Shown here: positions 36,429 to 48,247 of the stretch, one piece after another
Position numbering within the stretch: position 1 is the first letter of the stretch
Layout of the letters: the number at the start of each line of letters is the position of its first letter
Origin: Cyathus striatus
Taxonomy: Eukaryota; Basidiomycota; Agaricomycetes; Agaricales; Nidulariaceae
Reading direction: 5' to 3'
Length of the DNA: 64,000 nucleotides
NCBI GenBank assembly: GCA_025738555.1
Contig: JAOVFP010000005.1
Coordinates: forward strand, 4,836,001-4,900,000
The notes under the pieces: generated by a model
What the model saw: only the letters and a program-made list of their open reading frames with translations
What the model was told of the DNA's origin: nothing
Databases searched by the model: none
Position numbers and translations under genes: made by a program

Positions 36429-38221
36429 TCAGCTGTCACTGCTTGATATAATCTGAGACTCCCGACCATTGGTTTTCTTGGCCGCAAAACGTCTATGAGA
36501 CCGAGTTTTCTCATGTATAATCCATTCATTTCCTTCTTCAATCATCACTGGGCGATTCTTGTCAATTGTGCATGCAGAACAGACGAGTTTACGGCGCGCA
36601 TTTAGAATAGCCATGGGACTTTATATAACAAGTTAGAATGTGCAAAATATAGACAAGTCCTCGATACATACCTTATGTCTTTCTTCTTCACATCGAGTAA
36701 ACTTCGCGCAGTTTCTGACAGAGAGGATGGTTCAGGAAGAGGAAACCCACACAAAAAATCTACTCTACACATTAGAAAGAGGCGCAAATGCAGGAGGAAT
36801 TATACAACCTTCCGTAAGTCGTGTTGCAGGATCTAGTGCATTTGAATGCCAGCGATGAAGATCTTATCAATTTGTCAATGTAACCCGATTTTTGCCATTC
36901 GAAGAATACGTACGTACCAGTGGCATCTAACAAATACATTGGTACTACTGGCTCATTGTTATTCGCCGCGTAGATGGCGGGCAATAGTTTATTCCTGATC
37001 CACGACACCTGTCTTTTTGCATATTGTCGTGTCGATAGCTTCATATGCTCAACTGCGGTCTCAAATAGAGCATCGTCAATAGAAGTATTTGAGAGATAGT
37101 CACTAAACTCTTTATAGCCTGCAGTGTGGTTATGATTTGTATCAACAACGACCACAGAACCTTACCAATGGACTGAAAAATTCCTAGTGTGTAAACACCA
37201 GCTTCAATATCGCTTTTAGGTAGAGTTTCAGCTAATTTACGAAGCTTCCGAATTTCATCCAACAGCCCTTGCTAGTTAAATACAATTAAGACAAAGCTCT
37301 CTGCTCGTGACCTAAATAACGATACTAACCTGAATCATATTATCAACACGCGTGTTAAGTCGTGGGCCTAGAGTGGAAGGATCTGCATACAACCAAAAGC
37401 ACAAAGCGCGGAATCTAATTTCGTGAGTACATTTGTGTGTATTAAACTACAGGACATTTACCTTGGTACATCACACTCCGATCTTGAACCTTGTTCAGCA
37501 ATAATTTCGCTAGCAGGTCTCCGAGACTCTTTTATAATCTGAAGACTTCTTAGAACCTTGCGAGTATCGCGCCAATGCCAACGTTGAGCCATTAAGGGAT
37601 CCAATGAGGCAAGGAGAGTGTGAAGATGAAAAGCACCGTCAGGATCTGTTTTCGCAGATGGTGGTTCCTCGGGAAGGACTTCGAATCGAGTTCTAAGTTC
37701 TATGGGTAAGCAATGGATTGACTCAGCCAGCTGTTTTGACCATTTTCTCGTCACCGAGGGGGGATCAGCAAGGTCCTGGCTGGAAGACATCAATCTGTGA
37801 GGAAATATCAGGTGCTGAATCCAATACGAAGTGCCCCCAACAACGATGGGTATCTTGTTCTCCTTGTGTATGTTTTCTATCTATGGCTGTAATGATCGAT
37901 ACCTTTGAGATTAGTATACGTTCAAGTCGAACTCACAAGTTGTAGTGCATCACGAACCCATTCTCCAACCACATACTGTTCACCGGGCTTCTTAAAACCC
38001 ATTAGAAGATGTTCCACGCCTTTTCTCTCATTCGCAGGAACTTTGTTCGTAATAATATCTAGCCCTTCATAGACTTGCATAGAGTCGGCATTTATAACCT
38101 TTGCGCCTTTCCAGCGTCCATTGTAACTTGTAGAGGTAAGGTGAAGAGCGAGTTCAATGGCCAGATTAGATTTTCCTACGCCTGTCGTGCCACATATTGC
38201 TATGAGAGGCTTGAGGGACAT
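36429..38221 (-). CDS. tRNA dimethylallyltransferase (MOD5/TRIT1, MiaA family)
   Basis: Adds an isopentenyl group to A37 of tRNAs reading U-starting codons, in cytosol and often mitochondria. From ATG 38221: MSLKPLIAICGTTGVGKSNL (P-loop GTTGVGKS), INADSMQVYEGLDIITNKVP (the family D-S-x-Q-V-Y motif), GVEHLLMGF, then AQRWHWRDTRKVLRSLQI, RLNTRVDNMIQ and a C-terminal eukaryote-type zinc finger: CSACTIDKNRPVMIEEGNEW ... H-x5-H in EKTRSHRR. The stop is at 36431-36429. Multiple short introns. A start 17 codons or so upstream is not seen. Divergent from mitochondrial uL15 with 156 bp between ATGs, so they probably share a promoter. Confidence 0.9.
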
Positions 38222-38377
38222 GAGAGTCGTAACTCATTCAAGTTGTCAGGAGAATCGAAGCTGACATGTATTTACTAGTGTCTTCATAAGTAAACAAAAT
38301 AATTCTTATTCCAAAACTTATTAATTATTACTTACATACTCTCAAACGGTGATTTCCGTTGTTGGTGTTCTTCAAAT

Positions 38378-39319
38378 ATGGCTACCAGGATTCGAGTTTC
38401 CGGGGTGTCTCTTGCAAACCTGAGACCTGCTCCACGCTCCCAACACAAGGTGCCTTAACTTTTATAATGACAGCCTTCATTGTTTTCATGTATCGTTGTA
38501 GCAAAAACGCGTCGGACGTGGCCAAGGCTCCGGCTATGGTGGCACAGCTGGAAGAGGTTCCAACGGTCAGAAATCACGCTCTGGTGGATCAATAAGGCCA
38601 GGATTTGAAGGAGGGCAGACTCCCATTACAAAACTGTTTCCAAAGCGAGGATTTGTCAACCCGTATATAGTCTATATGTCTGCTCTCTGTCCATGCTAAT
38701 GAGTACATCCACAGTAATGCGAAGATATGGGCGCCCGTAAATCTGGATCGCATACAGCATTGGATTGACCAAGGTCGACTGTCTTCTTCCCCTGATAAGC
38801 CTATAACTGCTCGCGAGTTACTTTTGAGCGGCTGCATTCATGACGTCCATGACGGAGTAAAAATCTTAGGAGATGTGAGTAGATACTGTAAATTATGTCA
38901 CAAAAAGTACGAAACATATTCTTTCAGGGTGCACAACATTTCAAGTCGCCTATTTATGTCGTCGCATCCAGAGCAAGCAGCAGTGCCATTAAGGCGATTG
39001 AAGACAATGGCGGAAAGGTTGTTTGTAAATATTATAATGAACTTGCCATGCGAGACTGTGTCAAAGGGCGCATCGGCCGCGTTGCTGCGGCTCCTACTCG
39101 TCGTGAAGACATTAGTAAGTTATCTCTCTCTCTCTGCCATCGTCGTGTCTTACGTTCATTCAAATAGCGTGGTACAGCAAACATTGTAATAGAGGCTTTA
39201 TTTCTCCTAGTACCTTGAAGTCCTTGGGAGATCTGGCATTCGTAGAGGAACGATGGAAGCTGCTCTCTAAAGAACTGACTGTATGGAAAAAGCAGGAGTT
39301 CAAACACGAGAAAATATAA
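38378..39319 (+). CDS. mitochondrial large-subunit ribosomal protein uL15m (MRPL10/L15)
   Basis: Structural protein of the mitochondrial 54S subunit. The ATG at 38378 begins [20 protein letters not shown], a basic N-terminus suited to mitochondrial import. After an intron comes the Gly-rich [20 protein letters not shown] and [20 protein letters not shown], signature of L15 proteins, then [40 protein letters not shown] and, after a further intron, [26 protein letters not shown]. The C-terminal extension ends [15 protein letters not shown] with TAA at 39317-39319. Only 31 bp separate its stop from the PRP38 stop on the opposite strand. Confidence 0.9.
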
Positions 39320-39350
39320 TATACATACGCATCAAGAGTAATATATTTAA

Positions 39351-40389
39351 TTAGTTAGAAACATCCATTGCTATACGATCTGGAGATATACTATGGGTCC
39401 GTGACCGGAACGATGATTGAGATTGAGAGCGTAACCTCGAAGGACTACGAGAGACATAACGAGCGTCAGAACGTGATAGACCTTTACTCGGACTACGAGA
39501 GCGACTTCGAGTTCCGCCTCTGCTGCTAGCTTTACTAATCATGTCATTCGAGCTTCTGTCGCTACTTTGACTTTGACTCCGACTGCGTCCTCTGTCACGT
39601 CCAGGATCACTTCTTCCTTCCATAGCATCTAATAATCTGCTCTTTCTCGGTCCGATGTCACCATTTTCTTCCAAGACTTGCCGTTTTATCAGACGAGGCA
39701 AAATGATGTCACAAACTCGCTCCTCAGTTAATAGCGCATACACAAATTCGTCAATATACGTGAGGGAATAACCCACTAGAAAAGATTAAATATTAGATTA
39801 TATGGAACAGATGAGGTTCCAAAAACGCACACATATTCCTTTGCCGCAGTTTCCTGTAGTCTTTCAAAAGAGGTTCCAGCAGTTCATACACATCGGCGGC
39901 TCTAAAAGTCATACGTATATAAAAAGCGGCCAAAGCACGCAGATATCTTAATCGCCGATGTGAGTTAACATATCAAAGATACCGGATGGATTCGCCTCAC
40001 TTGAACTCTTCTGCTCTTAGGTACTCTACGAGTATCTCTTTCTCCGGTTGAATTTGAAGGAGCTTTAGTAACAGACACAGGAATTCTGTGGGCCTCTGGT
40101 TTCCATAAACACCTCCAATGGCTTTGAGGTTGATAGCCTTATCAATCAAACTTTCAGCTACGAGTAGTATCAACACCGAGACATAAAAAGACGTAACAGA
40201 AAGCACCATACCTGTAAGTGCGAAGCAATATTCTTTCCAATACGTTGATTCATATATACGGTTCCTAATCACCGTCTCTACTAGAAACTGAATGTATGTG
40301 AAATTTCGACGGCACAATGAGACAACTGTTCATACCTGAGGATTTTGACCATGGATTGCCTGAGCACCAACAACTGTTGTGTTTGCCAT
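39351..40389 (-). CDS. PRP38: pre-mRNA splicing factor PRP38 with C-terminal RS tail
   Basis: Tri-snRNP protein needed for spliceosome activation. Start at 40389: MANTTVVGAQAIHGQNPQ, then FLVETVIRNRIYESTYWKEY, LIDKAINLKAIGGVYGNQRP, TEFLCLLLKLLQIQPEKEIL, FKYLRALAAFYIRMTF and LLEPLLKDYRKLRQRN, which together form the conserved PRP38 domain. The last exon reads VGYSLTYIDEFVYALLTEER, RVCDIILPRLIKRQVLEENG and a tail of about 90 residues rich in RS dipeptides (GTRSRSRSPSKGLSRSDARY), as in metazoan PRPF38 but not yeast. The stop is at 39353-39351. At least four introns. Confidence 0.92.
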
Positions 40390-41847
40390 TAGGTACCAAG
40401 GGATTTTCTAAAGGAACGAATGAGAGCGAGCTCTATAGCAAGCAGTATGCAGTCTGAGATCTGAGGTTTGAAGTTTTGAAAGCTTGAAGTTGAATTTGAA
40501 AGCTTGAGGACCGGCTAAGCGCTATAGGTCAGTCACTTATGTAACGACTGGTGTACACAAGTTCTTCGACTTGTACTTTACTTGCGGTCTTGGCCAAATC
40601 TTGGCCGCCTACAGTACCCACTATCTATCTTAGTGTCCCGCAACGTATACCCACACTATTGCTCGTTCTTGTATTTCCTGTACCTAAAGTGAGTAACAGA
40701 TATCCTCTGGATAACGATCCTAGTAAAAACAAATTAATAATGTTTAATGCTCTTGGTGTAGAATCTGATTCTTGCTGGGCTCGACCTACTTAATACATAT
40801 ATCGTAACCATGAACGTTGAACATAAAAAGTGCCAATATATCAATGAGTGGTAGCTCGTTGTACTTCTCTGCCGCTGGGCTGGCGACAACTTTGTTGAAG
40901 AACGCCCTGCTCTCAAATTTACGCTGCCTCCTTCCCTCTTATGTACATCTCAATTGTCGGCTTTGCCAATGCTTGGTACTACTTTCCCGGATCGTCCTTC
41001 CCACTTTTGTCCAGGGGAATTTAGGTTCCTAGAAATTTTCAAGATTTCGAAGTACTCCAGGATTCCGCTATCGAATTCATGTCTGTGCCGATCCCAAGTC
41101 AATTCCAAGTCAATTCCGTTCACTAAATTGCTAGTTGTGAGGCTCCTGTATTTGACTGCATTGCCATTTGTTATATAGGCTACATGGAAATTTGGGCTTC
41201 GGGCCAACTTTGGGCCATTAAATAATCACTCGAGAGTCGACAATGGTGTGTTTAGTACACCTTCTTCCTGTTTGCAGATGTCTTTCACAGAATATGGATC
41301 CTAAAGGCGACAGCAAGGTTAAGAAAGGAACTGTTATAAAGTAACTTCCTTGACGTTTAGGATGTGAATGGGCGTGTCTACCATCAGCACACTCGCTATG
41401 TATGAGATGCCCGTGACCGAATCCGCATACACTGAAATTTATAGACCAAAAGCTTCTAAGTCGTGCTGGTATGCTTCTTATTGCTACTCTTGTGCTACTC
41501 TACGAGCTACTTATTGCATATAATAACAGTCGAACCTACGTTGTCGTTACAAGCGATCATATGTAGACATTTACACTGGGGACAGGTTGGACTTTCAATC
41601 GTTATTAGGCGAACTGTTTGCATAATCAGAGCGTACGCCGTAGCTGTAGAGTATACGACATGAACGTAGATTATTTGTGGTGGAATCAATTGCATAGGAT
41701 ATAACGACGCTGCCTCAGAGGAAAAGATTGTATGAGTGCATGTTTGTAAGGACTGACTTTGTCGCCCGGCGGATGACCTTGACTTAATTTGTCCGCTTGT
41801 TCCCTCCTCCACTCTGTCCCGTCAAAGTTCTGTCTCAACTTGCAAGG
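40390..41847. other. intergenic, divergent promoter region of PRP38 and the RCO1-like gene
   Basis: About 1.46 kb with only short frames. Locally repetitive words: TTGAAAGCTTGA repeated near 40475-40505, and CCAAGTCAATTCCAAGTCAATTCC near 41090-41115. No gene, tRNA or transposon end seen. Confidence 0.5.
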
Positions 41848-44800
41848 ATGGCTAGCACGGCTGGAATGCCAGTCTACATGCTACCAGGGGTTGCAGTTCA
41901 GCAACCACCACATCTCGAAGGCGACCCTAGTCTTGCCACAGAAATCTTGCCAGGCCCACCTTCTCTTGCTTCAGCTCAACAAGCTACTCAAAAGCGTGAC
42001 CCCAGGAAACCATCTACTATCTATTCCTATTTGCCTCATTCCGACCCAGGATCTACATATTCTGGGATAATGCACGGTACTCTCATAGGCCAAGAGCCAG
42101 AGGGTCCGCGTACGAAGCGTTCCAGAGTTGACAAAGGGTACGTTACCTCCTCTTTTATGAAATTCTCATTTCTGACATTTCATCTGTAAATATCATATTG
42201 TTTTCTTCTCTATTGTCTTTTACTTGACAATATCTTGCACATTATCCTTTCCATCCGCGTCACAACCATCGTTATATTACGCAGAACTGCTGCTGGCAGA
42301 GCTCAGCGTGCGTCCGCACGCAATCAAAACGGTGCCATCTTTGCAAGTGATCCTCACCCTCCTCCTACCATTGGAACTACTCCGACACCTCAAATTTCGG
42401 TCGATATTGATGGTGAAGCTATGCTGGTGGATGATGAGCTGTCGATGACCCGGTCTAGTTCCACCATTAACATCAACGATTCTGCTTCCCAACCTACTAC
42501 CTCTTCACGGTCAAGAAGAAAAGATAAAGGGAAATGCAAAGAGACTGAGGCCACTCCCATCCGTGTGAAAGAAGAGCCCAAAGCTGTTTCGTTGAACTCT
42601 CCTGAACCCGTTATTAATTTGGTCGGTATAATCACGTTTGCATTGTTGAACTACCCTTATCTCATGCGGTGTTTATTTAGCTTAATAACGAAGACCATTG
42701 CTCGTCTTGTCGATCGCATGGAGCACTTGTGTACTGCGATGGGTGTCCAAAAGCTTTCCATCTCTGGTGCTTGGACCCTCCAATGGAGAGTGTAGATGAG
42801 GGAGATAGCAGATGGTTTTGTCCAAGCTGTATAATGCGAAAGGTGCGTAAATGCAGCATATGAACTGCAGGTGTCTTCTGAGGATGTATTTGAACCAGAA
42901 CCCTCCTAAAAAACCACCACCCTCTTTACTCTCGCCTTTAATTCATCAACTACAGACCTCTATCCCGGTTGAGTTTCAGCTTCCTGAAGATATTAGGTCA
43001 TTCTTTAAAGACGGTAATAATCTACATGTTAAGCATATTCAATTATCATTTTAATAATCGCTTGTATTTGACAGTCGCCACTGGTCCAAGAGGCGCATAT
43101 GTGGATGCTTCTGAGGTTAAACAGCCACGATTAAAGTATGTAGTATTTCCTTATTTTGTATCATCGTGTGATACTGATATCTTGTAGTCGTCACGGGCAA
43201 CTTGAAGACCGGGATCCTTATAGACTTCGGGATAGAAATGGAACACCGATCCTTTGCTTTAAATGTGGCATGTCTGCCTTACCCAATGGACTTGCAGCAA
43301 CTGCCCCAGCTTTGAAACGGATACGGAGATCCACAGCAACTCCTGTTGGAACGGAAGCTTGGAAGAGTATCGTGTCATGCGATTATTGTAATTTGCATTG
43401 GCATTTGGACTGCCTTGACCCACCTCTTTCAAGTATGCCTTCATATAACAAGAAATGGATGTGTCCTAATCACGCAGAACGCGTGCTGGTATGTATAACA
43501 CTTGTTTTTGCGTAGTTTAATGATTGATCTATCGAAGCCTTTGAAGCGTCGTATTCCTAAACAAAACGCACCACCTATTGAAATTATCAAACCACGACAA
43601 TTTAACAATGGCAACATCGAAATCATTCATCCCGAAATACCCATTTCTACGCAAAACGCCAAGATTCCTGTAGACGAGGTATTAATTAACGGTCGTCGCT
43701 ACCGGGTTCCTGAACGTATTATTGTTCTTGATTTTTGGAACAAACTGAATAGGCAAGATCCTGACGGAGAAGGGTATGCTTTCATTCACATTGTTAATAT
43801 CCACTATAGTCATGGAATTAACTAGGGAAACCGAGCTTCCTTCTGGCATGTCCTCTCCTTTAACATCTCTGTCGTCGCTAGAGGATCTGGAAGATCGAAA
43901 TACAGCTGAAGAAAAGCCAACACCGGACCTCATGGAAATAGCTCAAGTGCGTTTCATTCTCTTACACAGAACGCCCATTTAACATGCAGCTTTATAAAGA
44001 TGCTGTCAGATCTACGGTCACGTAAATCGCAAACTAACGGTATTCAACCAGCGGCTTCTACCTCCCGCTCCAAATCTCCTCCTCCTCAACACCCCTGTTA
44101 TACAGAACAAGAAGTTCTCCCGCAACCCGTTGCTACTACGAGCTCCAGGCCGTCTAGGGGTGCCGTGCCAAAGGTACGCCCCTTTTACTGCGCAGAATTT
44201 GTACGCTTAGGCGACTCTACTATGGTTTAGCGTCCGCTAAAGAACGCTAGCAACAATGGTACTACGAACGGTGCTGCAGCACCGAGCTCTGAAACTGTCA
44301 GCAGCACGTCGACTTCTACATTTTCAAAAACAAGGCGAAGGCGGACCATTCAGCATACACAACCTGAGCCGAGTACACGTGAACTGCGTTCGCGAAGTCG
44401 AAATCATAATGCAGAACTATCGTTACCTGCTGCCATTACCAAGGTAACGATTCAATATTTCTGAATACCCTTTTTGTTGGTTTGACCCATTTCGTTTCTA
44501 GGCCACTTCCAAAAGAAGTGATGAGTTAGTGCAAGATGTCGACAGTTGTATGCCTGCTCCTACCTTTCCTCAACCAGTGGCAATGAAACCGATTGCAATT
44601 AATGTCAAAGTAAACGATTTCTACATCTGTAAAGGTTTTTTTTTTTTTTTGATTTCAAGTGCTTAGCTAGAAGAGGCCGATAATCACCATCTTCTGAACG
44701 GTATCTCTGAGCCATCCTCGTCACAAAAGGTAATTACTGGAGTCTTTGCCAGTTGTGATTCACTTACTTATTTTGATAGGTGTTGACAAGAAGACCTCGC

Positions 44801-45214
44801 ATGCCTCGACGTGTTACGCAGAAGGAGACCGAAGAACCCCGAAAAGAAATTCGTGAAAAGCGAGGTAGGAAACGCAAAGAAAGGGACGACGAGCTTCCAA
44901 GTCTGAAAAGGAATGAAGGACGTGTTGTTGACGATCCGAGTCCTAGAGAAAGGGAAGAACGGAAGGAGCGACAAGAAAGGGAAAAGCCAGATAAAGAGAC
45001 CCAGAAGAGGAAAAGTATTCGCACGCCGACCCGTCAAAGTCAGACATCTCTTCAAACCGGCATAACGCCTCTGGTTGCAACATCCAGCAACCCTGCGCCA
45101 ACTACTCCAGCAACACCCTCGTTGAAAATCAGGCTTCCCCGTTTGAGCAACCTTGGTATACAGACTACTTCTAATGGGATCGGAACGAATGCAGACACGC
45201 CTGCGCGGTTATGA
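41848..45214 (+). CDS. RCO1-like double-PHD protein (Rpd3S/Clr6-II histone deacetylase subunit)
   Basis: Nuclear chromatin protein expected to direct a histone deacetylase complex to transcribed chromatin. The ATG at 41848 starts MASTAGMPVYMLPGVAVQQP. After a disordered segment with a basic patch (RRKDKGKCKETEATP) come PHD1, DHCSSCRSHGALVYCDGCPK then AFHLWCLDPPMESVD and WFCPSCIMRK; a middle domain (IPVEFQLPEDIRSFF, TGPRGAYVDASEVK, DPYRLRDRNGTPILCFKCGM); and an atypical PHD2, SIVSCDYCNLHWHLDCLDPP and WMCPNHAE. This layout (PHD, spacer, PHD with C-terminal NH) is that of fungal Rco1. The region 43560-45214 is long and low complexity with six or more introns and an extremely charged stretch (RGRKRKERDDELPSLKRNEG). 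The stop TGA is at 45212-45214. The start of the tail after 43830 is the least certain part of the model. Confidence 0.8.
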
Positions 45215-45929
45215 CTTATTTCTTTTCGATTACACTCTATCTCCAAAGTTGTCTGTGGAGATGTTAATATAATATTCAAGTCACTTATTTTGTTGCTTGT
45301 TTCATTTACCCTTATTGCAGTGGTCATTCACATTGTTTTTAAAATGTTAGAGATAGCATCTGTTAATTTGTATTGCTATTCTGAATTGAACTCATCGAAT
45401 ATAGTAAGTATAAATTGTATAAGCACACATACATACTTCGTTGAGCCGGGCCGTCAGTGGCAACTTGTTAGTGGGGTCTTAAAGTTAGACGTCAGACTCC
45501 TGCAAGCTACTTATCAGAAGTACATATAAGTACTCGTAACATGTCTATGTAATGCCCAAGTAATGCCACTGCCGGTGCTTTATATAGTTAGTATAGTACT
45601 TAGGTGGCAATACGTATAGCTACGCGTTGCGTTGCCTGGGGGCTAGGCTCATGTCTATAGACTAAGTACTAATTATAAGTATAGCCCCGCTTTTGAGTGT
45701 CACATGGCTTCACTGCGGACAATAAACAAATTGAAGTACTTACCTTAGTCTTACTGACATACTGTATTTACCACTACTTAATAGTTATCGACCGACGGGA
45801 AAACGCGAAATCAGCGCTCAGCGCTTATCACAATCAATTGTGCTACACTGCTAACTTCCTTCAATCCATCGTCACTAAGTTCTGAACGAGTTCTAAGACT
45901 ACATTGCACATTGAACCACTGTTGAAACT
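45215..45929. other. intergenic with short imperfect palindrome
   Basis: No gene. An inverted word AGTATAGTACTTAG near 45588 pairs with CTAAGTACTAATTATA near 45662, enclosing a GC-rich stretch. It could be a small MITE-like remnant. The rest presumably holds the promoter of the kinase-like gene. Confidence 0.4.
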
Positions 45930-48247
45930 ATGCGAAAAATAGCAGTGGCCACGGACATCACCCTTGGTGCACTGGAGCTCGCGGGTTCTTTGTCTGGTAT
46001 ACCGTTCGCTGGCGCAGCTGCAACGATTTTGGAACAAATTGTACGATCTTGCGAGGAGGTTGTGACACATAAGGTATTCGAGGATTTCGGCTTCAATATG
46101 CATGAATGCTTCACAACACTCATTTTAATTAGCGTGAAGCCAAACGCCTGATGGACAAATGCACAAGGATATGGAATGCCTTACCGGAGAAATTAAGTGG
46201 ACAAAATTTGCAAGAGGCTGTAGATGAGATAGAAGTGTACGAACACCAGGCCCCTTCAAGCAAAAGGTTATGGAAAAACTGATCAGTTACATACCATCTA
46301 GTGTTTTTGGGAGAATTCAGCGACGCGTTCATCAGTGGTCCCAATATAACCGTGTCACGGCCTGGCGTAAGTCACTCATCAGCTACTAGATAGGCACATC
46401 GTAAACCTTTCAGTGCACAGTTAAAAATGGCGAAATAGGGAAAGGACTTGAGCAATGCCAACACGATTTAGATATTGCCATATCACAGCTTAATGTAAGT
46501 TATTTATACTTGACATGCACACGTATTGACAACGTATTATACGGCAAAAGATAAAGTAAGTCGCTTTCTTCTGATGTTTTCTGCCTGCTAAAGATTCCGT
46601 TCAGGTTTCAGGCGGCTCTTTACGACGGCCAAAGAGATGTTATAGATACTTTACGCAGCAACACGGAAGAGATGCGGGAGCTTCTCTTGCAAGTAATTAC
46701 TAGTCAAGTAGATCTTCAGCGGATCGCTGAACAACAACGAAATGGTGAAAACATTGCAGAGCCCTTTATGGCCGCCGGGCAAGAGGTATCAGATCTGAGC
46801 TGGATGATAACATAGTGCTCTAAAATATAGCGTTGACAGGAATTGAGATGCCTACGCCGCAGGCAATTGTTAGTTGCTCCGAATCGGTCATTATCACCTG
46901 TACCGCTTCCACGCGATGGACAGCGCTACTTGCAGTTTCAAAGAGGATTGATGCAGCTGCATAAATCTACTGGAATACTTCCTGCTGTCAAGATACTGAA
47001 TGGCGAGGTACAGAAAGTAGGAGATCTGGCTGTAGCTGGAGGTACTTATAGTGATATATGGATTGGTGTCTGGCTGGGAGAACAGAAGGTGTGACTTCAC
47101 ACAAGTCTTTTCCCTCTTTCCTGTTTATATATGTGCCGCAGGTTGCCCTGAAAGCTTTACGAAACATAAAGGCTTCCGATCAGAAAGCTCAAAAGGTACT
47201 TATCATTTTCCTATTGTTTGTAAGCTTTGACTCATTTTATTCTCGTTCATGAGAGGTTTAAACATGAAATAGAAGTGTGGGCTGAACTTCTACATGATCA
47301 TATACTTCCATTCTACGGGGTGGTCACCGATTTAGGTCAACACATCCATATGGTACTTTATAGTGCATCGATAAACTTCACTACTTTATTATTCTAATAT
47401 TGGCATATTTTAGGTCTCTCCTTGGCAAGATAATGGCAATGTTCTTGAGTCAGTAATCTTGGAAAGTTGTCTTGTTCCTTTCTCACTCATATTTTAGTTA
47501 TGTCCAAAGTCATCCTACTGCAGACCGGATGTGTCTCGTGGGTTTTAACTACTTTACAGCGTATTCATCTTCCTTATTTGAGTATCAGATATGGGGAGCT
47601 GCAAATGGCCTTGAGTATCTGCATTCTCGAAGCATTGTACATGGAAATGGTTTGTTACCACATTTACTCAGCAATTTCAGTTCACTTCAAAACGATGTTA
47701 TAGTTAAATGTGTGAGTCGAAAATATGAAATGTTGTTTATATTATTAATTTATATAGGCAAATATTCTCGTTACTAAAGAGGTCGGCAACATTCGTACCT
47801 ATAAAATTAGAATCCGTCTAATGCATGTCAAAGGGCGAGGCTAGAATATGTGACTTCGGAATGTCAAAAATTGTAGAGGAAGTCACAGAAAAGAGCGCAT
47901 CTGCAACACTTACAGAAGCAGGAAGTGCTCGCTGGCTGGCTCCAGAGCTAATAGAAGGGGTTATATCATCCCCAACAACACCGGCGGATACGTATTCTTA
48001 TGCAATGGCAGTTCTTGAGTTACTTACCGGAAAGCATCCATTCGCAGATCGTAAACGCGATGCCTCTGTCATACATGACATTGTGGTATTGAAGAAAACA
48101 CCTGTGCGCCCAACTGAGGATGCTTGCAAATGGCTGACAGATGGATTATGGAGGCTTATGCAAAGTTGTTGGTGCAATGATGCAGGTTTGCGTCCACCAA
48201 TGTCATCAGTTGCTTCACAAATTCAAAACTTGATTCTCAATAAATAA
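45930..48247 (+). CDS. MLKL-like protein: N-terminal helical bundle plus TKL kinase domain with HGN catalytic loop
   Basis: Spliced model of 514 residues in 13 exons, every junction in phase: 45930-46073, 46133-46236, 46302-46366, 46421-46494, 46612-46785, 46840-47088, 47142-47195, 47254-47352, 47414-47448, 47498-47537, 47589-47649, an 8-nt exon 47704-47711, 47758-47781 and 47834-48247. Residues 1-187 are an all-helical region starting MRKIAVATDITLGALELAGS, with amphipathic repeats like the MLKL N-terminal/HeLo-like adaptor domains of mushroom kinases. The kinase domain follows: AGGTYSDIWIGVW (loose glycine loop), VALKALRNI (lysine kept), HGNVKCANILV where HRDLKxxN is usual (catalytic Asp replaced by Asn), ICDFGMSKI (DFG kept) and RWLAPELIEG. 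The last lobe ends CWCNDAGLRPPMSS. It is probably a weak or dead kinase, perhaps a membrane-acting executor. Function is inference. Confidence 0.75.

Noticed and set aside
40950..41207. 85-residue minus-strand ORF in the PRP38/RCO1 spacer
   Set aside because: No homology recognised. It includes locally repeated words and no splice-supported extension.
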